DNA of 5,768 nt, from NCBI GenBank assembly GCA_024278035.1, contig JAJRUA010000281.1, positions 1-5,768 of the forward strand, given 5' to 3'. This DNA comes from Planctomycetota bacterium (GTDB taxonomy: Bacteria; Planctomycetota; Planctomycetia; Pirellulales; Lacipirellulaceae). Below, in pieces: positions 1-5,579 of the stretch. The first letter of the stretch is position 1. Each line of letters begins with the position of its first letter. Under the pieces are notes generated by a model, which did no database searches, was not told the origin of the DNA, and saw nothing but the letters and a program-made list of their open reading frames with translations. Made by a program: the position numbers and the translations under genes.

Positions 1-14
1 ACAAACCCTCGGCT

Positions 15-33
15 CATCTCGTCGGACGAGGTG
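15..33. repeat. Short perfect hairpin in the non-coding left edge
   Basis: CATCTCG (15-21) pairs with CGAGGTG (27-33) around a 5-nt loop, with one G-T wobble. There is no T-run after it on either strand, so it is not a typical intrinsic terminator. It may be the 3' end structure of something lying left of the window, or chance. No coding signal is visible in positions 1-60. Confidence 0.25.
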
Positions 34-60
34 CTTGGGGGGACCGGATTTCTCAGGGAC

Positions 61-115
61 AACGACTCAACAAAAAAACCCGCACCGGGCAAGCCCGATG
101 CGGGGGGAAGTCGTT
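61..115 (-). terminator. Rho-independent terminator of the TIGR03000 repeat-protein gene
   Basis: Read on the minus strand, a GC-rich stem is followed at once by seven T residues (72-78 on plus are A). The stem pairs 79-84 (cccgca) with 99-104 (tgcggg), then 86-90 with 93-97, with one C/A mismatch at 85/98. It lies about 40 bp after the stop codon at 146-148, the right place to end that transcript. A further outer pair, aacgact (61-67) with agtcgtt (109-115), brackets the whole element. The T-run is present in only one direction, so the terminator serves the minus strand. Confidence 0.85.
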
Positions 116-145
116 CACCATTTCTATCTGTAAGACCGCACGGGA

Positions 146-1234
146 TCAGTTGATCGCTGCTAGCGTGTCAAACGAAAAGACCAAGTGCTGGGCTTCTCCG
201 CCACGAAGCGTGATGGTCTTTTCTTGGGTGCTACCAGCCACTTCAACTCGTACGGTGTAGGAGTCCCAAGTTTCGCCTTCTGGCAAGCTGGTGGTGATGT
301 ACTGGCGCTCGTTGCCGGCTTGGCGTGTTGTGGCACCGGCAAGGGTCACCTTCGCCGCAGCGGGAACGCTAAGCGTAAGCTTGGTTTTAGTCGCTTCGGC
401 AACCATCGGTGTTGGCTGGCCAAAAGAGAGGCTGGCCTCTCCACCACCGGTGAGTGTCGCGACCTTTGTCTCGACAACCGTTTTGCCATCCTGCTTGTAC
501 TCAACGCGAACGTTATAATTGTACGTCTGGCCAGCATTCAGGCTATGCGACACGTAAGCGCGCATGGTGCCCGTGCTGGTCGTCTTGTGATCGTTGACGT
601 AAACAATGGCACCTGCCGGAACATGAACAGCCAACGAGCCGCTGGCCTTCTCCACCGAAGCGATGACCGTGCTGCTACCAGCAGCTGCCTGCGAGTAGTA
701 TCCCCCATGGCTGGCCGTGCTAATCACGCCACCAGCACTACCGTGACTGCTGTAGCTAGGGGCAACGCCGTAGCTAGAAACATAGCCACCGTGCGAACCA
801 GCACTGGAGTAAGAAGCACCGTACGAACCGTAGGAAGCACGTGAAGCGCGATTTGCCCTAATGCGCTGAGCCAGGCGACGAATCGGACCAACGCCGTGGG
901 AACCTGCCGAACCGTAGGAGCCATACGATGCCGTCGAGACAGCGACGCCGCCATGCGAACCCGTGCTGCCGTAGGAACCCGTGCTGCCAAACGAACCGAC
1001 GGAAGCACGGCTGTAGCGAGCCGCGCGGAAGAGACCGCCATGGCTGCCAGCCGACCCGTAGCTGCCAGCCGAGACCGAAACGCCCCCCCCGTAGGAACCA
1101 TAGGAGCCTCCTCCGTAAGAACCGTAACCGCCACCATGGCTGGCCCAAAAGGCGTCGGCTTGTGAGGTGCTGGCGACAAGGAGCATGGCCACGGCCAGGC
1201 CCAAGAAACGGGTAAAGAGGTTGCGAGACTTCAT
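146..1234 (-). CDS. Secreted Gly/Ser/Tyr-repeat protein with two TIGR03000 domains
   Basis: The product is a 362-residue exported protein of unknown function. Residues 1-28 form a signal peptide (MKSRNLFTRF, then a hydrophobic core, ending ...SQADA). Residues about 29-185 are low complexity, built from variants of GSYGS, GSTGSYGS and GSHGG, interrupted by two Arg-rich patches (FRAARYSRAS and RRLAQRIRANRASR). Two beta-rich repeats follow, at about 199-272 (SLAVHVPAGA ... TTSTGTMRAYVS ... ASLSF) and about 285-356 (LTLSVPAAAK ... RQYITTSLPEG ... LVFSF). Both fit the planctomycete domain TIGR03000; the first is the closer match and the second has diverged. From family knowledge such proteins are exported and uncharacterised; a cell-surface or matrix role is inference. 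I chose the ATG at 1234 because the signal peptide starts there and a GGA lies 10 bases upstream; in-frame ATGs at 1249 and 1258 would add 5 or 8 residues. The gene stands alone, with its own terminator downstream. Confidence 0.85.
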   Translation of the reverse strand: MKSRNLFTRFLGLAVAMLLVASTSQADAFWASHGGGYGSYGGGSYGSYGGGVSVSAGSYGSAGSHGGLFRAARYSRASVGSFGSTGSYGSTGSHGGVAVSTASYGSYGSAGSHGVGPIRRLAQRIRANRASRASYGSYGASYSSAGSHGGYVSSYGVAPSYSSHGSAGGVISTASHGGYYSQAAAGSSTVIASVEKASGSLAVHVPAGAIVYVNDHKTTSTGTMRAYVSHSLNAGQTYNYNVRVEYKQDGKTVVETKVATLTGGGEASLSFGQPTPMVAEATKTKLTLSVPAAAKVTLAGATTRQAGNERQYITTSLPEGETWDSYTVRVEVAGSTQEKTITLRGGEAQHLVFSFDTLAAIN

Positions 1235-1314
1235 GTTTTGCAGTTCCATTGGAGGCATATGCTGTTGGCAAGGCCGGGGAGCACAGTGCCCCGAAAAACC
1301 TACGCCTGCTAACT

Positions 1315-1342
1315 AGGATACCGATCCGGCCAGGCAATTCAA
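1315..1342 (-). promoter_or_regulatory. Possible sigma70-type promoter for the TIGR03000 protein gene
   Basis: On the minus strand TTGAAT (1342-1337) is followed after 16 bases by TATCCT (1320-1315), a fair match to -35 and -10 boxes. Transcription would begin near 1308 and give a leader of about 70 nt before the ATG at 1234. The neighbouring gene upstream is on the same strand and ends at 1443 without a visible terminator, so read-through is also possible. This is a motif match by eye only. Confidence 0.3.
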
Positions 1343-1442
1343 GCAGTCTGGGCAGTTTATTGCGTTGAAATAGGATTTCTGGGCATTTTTCTTCGTTTCT
1401 CTTGTTCTGGCTCTCCTACTTTTCTTGTCCCCTCCAAGGAAA

Positions 1443-2663
1443 CTACTCAGCTTTGCTAACGCTCAGACGATCCACCTCCAGGTGCCCAACGGCTCCCAGA
1501 AGGCCGATTCGCACGATGGCCTCCCGCGCGGCGACAGGCACCGACACGGTACTTTCGCGCTTGGTCCACGGAAAACTCCCGCGTAGCGGGCCAATCACTT
1601 CGTTGGCCAGGGCCGCTCTCCGTTCGTTGTAGAAAGTAACTACCACGTAAGGCCATTCCGAAGGCCGCAGGCCAAAACGAATCTCTTCCCCCCGAGCAGA
1701 AAAGGCAATACGAAGTCGCGAAACCTCACGTCCGTTCACGGCAAATCCCTGCAAGGCTTGGCTCGCTTGCCCGGGCTCACGGTTGGTAAAAGCAAGGACT
1801 CGTTTTCCTTCGGGAGCCTGTGTGTCCATCACTTCGGCTTGGCGCAAGTAATGCCAGCCAACCGGCCGCCGCTCTTCGGTATCTCCTTTGGCGATTTCTT
1901 CAAAGCCACCGTTGATGATCTCGGGACGTTTGGGATCGGGTTGGCGTTCACGTCGCTCCTCCGCCGTGCCGGTCATCGGTACAAAAAGAGTCGCTCGCAA
2001 CGCTTCACGCACCAACTTGCCGTCCTCTTTGCGCATCAAGTAAAGATTCTGCTGATAGCGTTCGCCGACGGGGATGACCATTTGCCCCCCTTCGGCGAGT
2101 TGATCGACCAGCGCTTGGGGTGGTTTTTCGGGGGAGCATGTCACAATGATTTTGTCGAAAGGCGCCGCCTCAGGCCAACCAAGATAGCCATCGCCGATGC
2201 GTGTATGCACGTTGTCGCAGCCGTGCCGCTTGAGGGCTCGTGCTGCCTTGCGTCCGAGTGCCGGTACGATCTCAATCGAGTAAACATCTTGTACCAAGTG
2301 GCTAAGCACGGCGGCCTGATAGCCTGAGCCGGTGCCGATCTCCAAAACACGGTCGCCCGGCTTGGGATCGAGTTGCTCCGTCATGTAGGCCACGACAAAC
2401 GGCGGAGAAATGGTCTGCTGCGAACCGATCGGCAACGCCATATCCTTGTAAGCGTTCCGTCGCTGGGCGATTGGCACAAACTCATGCCGCCGAGTGCTGC
2501 GCATCGCTTGAATCACCCGCGGATTCGTCACTCCCGCGGCGACGATTTCTGTATCCACCATTTGGTTCCGCAACCTATCCCACTCAAGGCGAGAAGATTG
2601 CCCTTCCGCTGGTGCGGTTGGAAGCAGAACGAAAACGCTCAAGAGAAAGATGCGAAAGATCAT
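1443..2663 (-). CDS. pcm: Exported protein-L-isoaspartate O-methyltransferase with C-terminal extension
   Basis: The enzyme uses S-adenosylmethionine to methylate L-isoaspartyl residues in aged proteins, starting their repair. Numbering is for the 406-residue form from the ATG at 2663. Residues 1-22 (MIFRIFLLSVFVLLPTAPAE) look like a signal peptide, so the enzyme is predicted to act outside the cytoplasm, unlike most family members. The catalytic domain, about 27-235, shows LPIGSQQTISPP (77-88), the SAM-binding motif I VLEIGTGSG (106-114), a DKIIVTCSPEKPP segment (170-182) and GGQMVIPVG (192-200). The usual protein is about 210-225 residues; here about 165 more follow, beginning near IINGGFEE (249-256), and resemble a beta-sandwich or carbohydrate-binding-like module (inference). 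In-frame TTG codons at 2687 and 2669 could extend the N-terminus slightly; no Shine-Dalgarno supports any start. The downstream TIGR03000 gene is co-oriented, 208 bp away. The methyltransferase call is firm; cellular location and extension role are less so. Confidence 0.9.
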   Translation of the reverse strand: MIFRIFLLSVFVLLPTAPAEGQSSRLEWDRLRNQMVDTEIVAAGVTNPRVIQAMRSTRRHEFVPIAQRRNAYKDMALPIGSQQTISPPFVVAYMTEQLDPKPGDRVLEIGTGSGYQAAVLSHLVQDVYSIEIVPALGRKAARALKRHGCDNVHTRIGDGYLGWPEAAPFDKIIVTCSPEKPPQALVDQLAEGGQMVIPVGERYQQNLYLMRKEDGKLVREALRATLFVPMTGTAEERRERQPDPKRPEIINGGFEEIAKGDTEERRPVGWHYLRQAEVMDTQAPEGKRVLAFTNREPGQASQALQGFAVNGREVSRLRIAFSARGEEIRFGLRPSEWPYVVVTFYNERRAALANEVIGPLRGSFPWTKRESTVSVPVAAREAIVRIGLLGAVGHLEVDRLSVSKAE

Positions 2664-2943
2664 TGCCAATCGAAGGGTAAAGTTCAAGTCAACGGGCTGC
2701 TAGACTTGCGTCTACGGCTACTGTCCTCACTTGGGGAGGGAGGTTTTTTCCACAAAGCACCGGTATAAAGAAGGCCCTCCCGCCTCACTCCAATTCTACT
2801 CTATGCGAGGGTGAGCGGAGGGTGACAGGAAAGATTAAGTGCCTATCCCAGAACCGATTAGAATGTGTCCAGCGGTCAAGAAATACCGATGTATCTGAAG
2901 GTTTTAGACGTGCAGTAAAATAACCGTAACAACCGGCCCAGCG
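2664..2943. other. Divergent intergenic region
   Basis: This 280-bp spacer separates the minus-strand methyltransferase gene from the plus-strand aminotransferase gene, so it must hold both promoters unless transcription enters from elsewhere. A TATAAA (2764-2769) and a TAAAAT (2916-2921) are possible plus-strand -10 boxes, but neither has a convincing -35 partner. A purine-rich/T-rich tract at 2731-2749 and an imperfect inverted repeat at 2775-2822 are the only other structure seen. No small gene is supported. Confidence 0.5.
2775..2822. repeat. Imperfect inverted repeat in the divergent spacer
   Basis: ccctcc (2775-2780) pairs with ggaggg (2817-2822). After a bulged C, gc (2782-2783) pairs with gc (2815-2816); after another bulged C, tcac (2785-2788) pairs with gtga (2811-2814). 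The loop is about 22 nt. It could be an operator-like site or a weak hairpin in a leader; no T-run follows, so a terminator is unlikely. Confidence 0.3.
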
Positions 2944-4149
2944 ATGCCCCCGCTCCTCCCCCCTCACGTTTCCGCTGATCAGATCCGCCAGGCACGTAGC
3001 ACTCTTCGTGCTGAAATGCCTGTCACGGCCAAGTGGGCCTACTTGGACCATGCAGCGGTCGCCCCGCTCAGCGGCCCCGCGGCCCGAGCGATTGAGCGTT
3101 GGACTCAAGCCGCCGTGACCGAAGGAGATACCGTTTGGCTTGAATGGGAAAAGCAGGTCGAAGCAACTCGCCGTCATGCCGCCACACTCATCGGCGCCCA
3201 CAAGGACGAAATCGCTCTCATGCCGAGCACCACGGCCGGCATCAACCTCGTTGCCGAAGGCCTTGATTGGCAAAGAGGGGACAACGTCGTTGTGCTGGCC
3301 GATGAGTTCCCGTCGAACCTTTACCCCTGGATGCAGCAAGCATCGCGCGGCGTCGAGACACGTCTCCTTCCGACAGACGTGGGCCGCGTGGATCTCGATG
3401 CCCTACGCGAAAAGTGCGACGACCGAACGCGCGTCGTCTCCGTAAGTTGGGTCGGCTACGACTCCGGCTATCGGCAAAACCTTTCAGCGATTGCCGATAT
3501 TGCCCACGCGTGCGGCGCTAATAGGGGCCGCGGGGCATGGTTCTTTCTTGATGCGATTCAGGGCCTCGGCGTTTATCCGCTCGACGTGACTCAAACGCCG
3601 ATCGACTTCCTCGCCGCCGATGGCCACAAATGGCTCTTGGGGCCCGAAGGGGCGGGCATCGCCTACATCCGTCGCGAACGCCTCGAAGAGCTACGGCCTT
3701 TAGGCATTGGTTGGAACAGCGTCGTCGGCTGCCACAATTTTGGAAAAATTGACCTCACTCTCAAGCCGTCCGCCGGCCGTTACGAAGGGGGCTCGGCCAA
3801 CATGCCGGGGATGCACGCCTTGGGGGCGAGTCTCGAACTCCTCATGCGCCAACCCATCGCCCACCTCGAAGCGGCCCTGCTCGACGTGACCGATTATCTT
3901 TGCGAACGACTCCACTCGATCGGTACCGAAGTCGCTTCGCACCGTACGGCCGAACCGACCGGCCATGACCCCCGGTCAGGCATCGTCGTCGCCACGCCCC
4001 AGGGCGTGACTCCCGAGACGGCCCGCGACCGTTGCTACGCAGCAGGAGTCGCCGTCAGTTGCCGCGGTGGGCGGCTCCGCATGAGCCCGCACGCTTATAC
4101 GTCGCATGGAGAAGTGGACCGTTTGGTGGACGCTATCGCTGGCCGCTGA
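2944..4149 (+). CDS. Class V aminotransferase fold PLP-dependent enzyme (cysteine desulfurase-like)
   Basis: This 401-residue protein belongs to fold-type I, aminotransferase class V, the group of NifS/SufS cysteine desulfurases, selenocysteine lyases and isopenicillin N epimerase-like enzymes. Visible landmarks in order are YLDHAAVAPLS (33-43, N-terminal substrate loop), STTAGIN (95-101, phosphate-binding turn), SVSWVGYDSGYRQNL (166-180), FLDAIQGLG (201-209, with Asp203 expected at the pyridine nitrogen), DGHKW (226-230, Lys229 the expected Schiff-base lysine), EGGSANMPG (281-289) and RLRMSPHAYTSHGEVDRLV (377-395, with a carboxylate-binding Arg). The segment before that Arg is short and lacks the extended SufS-type loop carrying the catalytic Cys; Cys373 is nearby but in a different context. 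True desulfurase activity is therefore doubtful and the substrate is unknown. No suf or isc genes are next to it. The ATG at 2944 has no Shine-Dalgarno; the ATG at 3016 sits just before the conserved core and is an alternative. coaD follows after 63 bp. Confidence 0.88.
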   Translation: MPPLLPPHVSADQIRQARSTLRAEMPVTAKWAYLDHAAVAPLSGPAARAIERWTQAAVTEGDTVWLEWEKQVEATRRHAATLIGAHKDEIALMPSTTAGINLVAEGLDWQRGDNVVVLADEFPSNLYPWMQQASRGVETRLLPTDVGRVDLDALREKCDDRTRVVSVSWVGYDSGYRQNLSAIADIAHACGANRGRGAWFFLDAIQGLGVYPLDVTQTPIDFLAADGHKWLLGPEGAGIAYIRRERLEELRPLGIGWNSVVGCHNFGKIDLTLKPSAGRYEGGSANMPGMHALGASLELLMRQPIAHLEAALLDVTDYLCERLHSIGTEVASHRTAEPTGHDPRSGIVVATPQGVTPETARDRCYAAGVAVSCRGGRLRMSPHAYTSHGEVDRLVDAIAGR

Positions 4150-4212
4150 CAGCTTTCTCTGACATCGTGTACCATTTACTTCTATCCCGTTCACGTTTCA
4201 GAGCCCCAAGCC

Positions 4213-4707
4213 ATGTCCCGTCGTGCAGTTTACACCGGTTCGTTTGACCCGATCACGCTTGGCCACCTGAACGTGATCGAACGCGCTCGTCTGGTTGCTG
4301 ACGAGTTGATCGTGGGGGTCGGCATGAACGCCCACAAGACGCCCCTCTTTACGGGCGAAGAGCGAGTCGCTCTGGTCGAAAAAGCGATTCAAAAGGCGGG
4401 CCTCGAACACGTCACCGTCAGACCGTTCTCCGGCCTTGCGGTTCGATTCGTCCATGAGTCGGGCTCAAGGCTGATCGTCCGTGGCGTTCGGTCGGTCACG
4501 GACATGGAGGCAGAGTTCACCATGATCCTGGCGAACCGAAAGCTCGACCCCGAGATTGAGACGGTATTCTTCATGGCGGGCGACGAGTTCTCGCATGTCT
4601 CCAGCACGCTCATCAAACAGATCACGCCGCTAGCCAGCGACGACGAGCTAGCGAAGTTTGTCCCGCGCGGGATAATCCCTGAGCTGCGTGAGAAGCTGCC
4701 GAAGTAG
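4213..4707 (+). CDS. coaD: Pantetheine-phosphate adenylyltransferase
   Basis: CoaD transfers AMP from ATP to 4'-phosphopantetheine, giving dephospho-CoA and pyrophosphate, the penultimate step of coenzyme A synthesis in the cytoplasm. The 164-residue length is normal for the bacterial enzyme (about 160). The N-terminus has the nucleotidyltransferase signature YTGSFDPITLGH (7-18), with TLGH as the T/HxGH ATP-binding motif. Further family landmarks are NAHKTPLFTGEERV (39-52), IVRGVRSVTDMEAEF (88-102), LANRKLDPEIETVFF (106-120) and SSTLIKQI (130-137), the equivalent of the usual ISSTxVKEI helix. No key residue appears missing, so it is expected to be active. The ATG at 4213 fits the family start exactly; no Shine-Dalgarno precedes it. 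It lies 63 bp after the aminotransferase gene on the same strand and may be co-transcribed with it. No intrinsic terminator follows: an IS remnant begins within a few bases of the stop codon. Confidence 0.97.
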   Translation: MSRRAVYTGSFDPITLGHLNVIERARLVADELIVGVGMNAHKTPLFTGEERVALVEKAIQKAGLEHVTVRPFSGLAVRFVHESGSRLIVRGVRSVTDMEAEFTMILANRKLDPEIETVFFMAGDEFSHVSSTLIKQITPLASDDELAKFVPRGIIPELREKLPK

Positions 4708-4710
4708 TCA

Positions 4711-4733
4711 CCCCTGAAAAAGCCCCTTCCCCC
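4711..4733. repeat. Candidate terminal inverted repeat of the IS remnant
   Basis: The sequence cccctgaaaaagcccc followed by a pyrimidine/C-rich run has the look of an IS end and lies 40-60 bp downstream of the transposase stop codon, where such an end is expected. Its partner is not found in the window, so the assignment rests on position and composition only. Confidence 0.35.
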
Positions 4734-5100
4734 CAAGCATCTCGCCCGACCGAAGTGAGTCGAGACGTTGTCACACTGCGTTGGCCAGTTGAGGGAGTTG
4801 ATCTTTCCGGCTGAGGGGATCGGTGAGCCGGCAGGTGATCCATGCGATCGGCGCAAACAGAATCGCATGGAGCAGTTTGCGGATATTTGACCCGGCGGCA
4901 GCCAGAAGGACGTTGATTGCATCGCCGGCTAGACCTTTCAGGTAGCAGCGACCGAGGCGATGATCGCTTTTGAGGTGGCCAATCTTCGGTTCGACCGCAC
5001 TCCACCGTTTGCGTCGTTTCTTTCCTTTTGGCCGCGTGAAATATTTTTCTTGCTGTTGCCATTGAAATGTCTCGACGCTGCGCAAAAACGACCTGAATAT
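4711..5100 (-). mobile_element. 3' remnant of an IS5-family insertion sequence
   Basis: The region holds the C-terminal part of an IS5-type transposase on the minus strand plus a stretch at 4711-4733 (cccctgaaaaagcccc, then a C-rich run) that looks like one IS terminus. No matching inverted copy of that terminus was seen in 5100-5580, and the transposase lacks its N-terminal two thirds, so the element has lost its other end and cannot move by itself. The right boundary is approximate: recognisable transposase sequence fades between about 5020 and 5100. The left terminus falls 4 bp after the coaD stop codon. Confidence 0.65.
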
Positions 5101-5139
5101 CCTCGAAGGAATCCAATCCGTATTCGATAAATGGCCCAT
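4771..5139 (-). pseudogene. Truncated IS5-family DDE transposase (C-terminal fragment)
   Basis: Only the end of a DDE transposase is present. The segment KRRKRWSAVEPKIGHLKSDH, followed by RLGRCYLKGLAGDAINVLLA and AAGSNIRKLL, is typical of the C-terminal third of IS5-type transposases, where SAVEP carries the catalytic Glu (codon 4990-4992). The two catalytic Asp residues and the VDKGYRGH-type block normally found 30-40 residues before this Glu are absent. A full-length relative has about 400-450 residues; about 75-90 here are recognisable. The open frame continues upstream past the ATG at 5139 to near 5235, but residues before about 5020-5050 do not resemble transposase, so that ATG is not a real start. 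A second minus-strand frame over about 5030-5100 reads FAQRRDISMATARKIF, which could be a frameshifted piece. Expression is unlikely; a non-functional relic is the simplest reading. Confidence 0.75.
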
Positions 5140-5153
5140 TTTACCGGAGATAA

Positions 5154-5166
5154 TCAGCGTCGCTGA
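5154..5166. repeat. 13-bp odd palindrome
   Basis: TCAGCG (5154-5159) and CGCTGA (5161-5166) are exact reverse complements around a single T. It lies just beyond the decayed end of the IS remnant. It could be a protein-binding site or chance; nothing else marks it. Confidence 0.35.
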
Positions 5167-5224
5167 GTAGTTAACTTTGCAATTCTCCCGGGTCAGCCCC
5201 GTACGGAATCTCTCTTGAAGTCTT

Positions 5225-5240
5225 CGCTGTAGCTACGGCG
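5225..5240. repeat. Near-palindrome centred on GTAGCTAC
   Basis: An 8-bp perfect palindrome GTAGCTAC (5229-5236) is flanked by CGC (5225-5227) and GCG (5238-5240), with one mismatched pair at 5228/5237. The ten bases tgtagctacg (5228-5237) recur exactly at 5426-5435, 198 bp downstream. Confidence 0.35.
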
Positions 5241-5405
5241 ATTTGAGGCGATGTATCGAGTTTCGGTAAGTCCATTCGGATTCTCTTCCAGAGCTTTAGT
5301 ATCTGGGGCCCAACTCTGTCCGGAAGTGGTGGAGCTTGCGAGTGGATAACTTGGTGGTAGAAGTACTTAACTAAGCCCGTTCGGAAATATGTAAAAAACA
5401 TAGAA

Positions 5406-5474
5406 TAATCCGCTTGATTCGCCGATGTAGCTACGCTACGTTGTGGGCACGAAACGAGACCATTCAGCGGATTA
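5406..5474. repeat. 9-bp perfect inverted repeat, arms 51 bp apart
   Basis: taatccgct (5406-5414) and agcggatta (5466-5474) are exact reverse complements. Between them sits a smaller hairpin, GTAGC (5427-5431) with GCTAC (5435-5439). The right arm lies inside the loop of the neighbouring 10-bp repeat, so the two repeats interlock. The last bases of that arm, gcgga (5467-5471), could instead pair with tccgt (5478-5482), an alternative fold. Confidence 0.45.
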
Positions 5475-5503
5475 GCTTCCGTCACTGAGGCACGGTCTCG
5501 TTT
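5452..5503. repeat. 10-bp perfect inverted repeat, 32-nt loop
   Basis: aaacgagacc (5452-5461) and ggtctcgttt (5494-5503) are exact reverse complements. The right arm ends in GTTT and is followed by a, with no longer T-run, so it is a poor terminator in either direction. It ends 76 bp before the start codon of the downstream gene, so it may lie in that gene's leader or promoter region. Confidence 0.5.
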
Positions 5504-5568
5504 AGCTTGGAACGGAACATGAAGGACGGCCACTAAATTCCTGTGGGGTCTTTCTATCTTTTGAGAAG

Positions 5569-5573
5569 AGGAG
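5569..5573 (+). promoter_or_regulatory. Canonical Shine-Dalgarno site
   Basis: AGGAG within agaggaga lies 6 bases before the ATG at 5580. It is the only strong ribosome binding site in the window and fixes the start of the last gene. Confidence 0.8.
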
Positions 5574-5579
5574 ATTCTG

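Larger units (their letters stand above)
5140..5579. other. Non-coding stretch between the IS remnant and the last gene
   Basis: No gene is supported in these 440 bp. The composition is AT-richer than the genes on the left. It contains a 13-bp odd palindrome (5154-5166), a near-palindrome centred on GTAGCTAC (5225-5240), a small TATGT/ACATA hairpin (5388-5402), a GTAGC/GCTAC hairpin (5427-5439) and two interlaced longer inverted repeats (5406-5503). A 120-codon open frame on the minus strand (5171-5533) has no recognisable domain, no start signal, and overlaps the repeats, so I do not call it a gene. Confidence 0.5.

Noticed and set aside
185..844. 219-codon plus-strand open frame opposite the repeat protein
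   Set aside because: It is antisense to a gene with a strong signal peptide, repeats and known domains; the biased Gly/Ser codons create long open antisense frames. No domain or start signal was seen.
38..1130. CRISPR-like or tandem DNA repeats suggested by the recurring gaaccgtaggagcc-type motifs
   Set aside because: The recurrences are in frame with the GSYGS protein repeats, vary in length and sequence, and have no regular spacers; they are coding repeats.
1758..2327. 189-codon plus-strand open frame opposite the methyltransferase
   Set aside because: It lies wholly antisense to a clearly conserved enzyme and its translation has no family-like pattern.
2731..2780. Terminator-like run (gggaggg, T-run, ccctccc)
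   Set aside because: The purine and pyrimidine blocks are about 35 bp apart and the T-run sits in the loop rather than after the stem, so it does not make an intrinsic terminator.
2785..3339. 184-codon minus-strand open frame crossing the aminotransferase start
   Set aside because: It overlaps the conserved N-terminal half of the class V enzyme on the opposite strand and shows no recognisable motif.
5388..5402. TATGT-AAAAA-ACATA hairpin
   Set aside because: Five weak A-T rich pairs with an A loop are too unstable and too likely by chance in AT-rich DNA to call as a functional site.
5171..5533. 120-codon minus-strand open frame
   Set aside because: It has no recognisable motif, no Shine-Dalgarno, runs through the inverted repeats, and its composition looks like non-coding DNA. 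Chance openness in a neighbouring frame over the same region shows that stops are simply sparse here.
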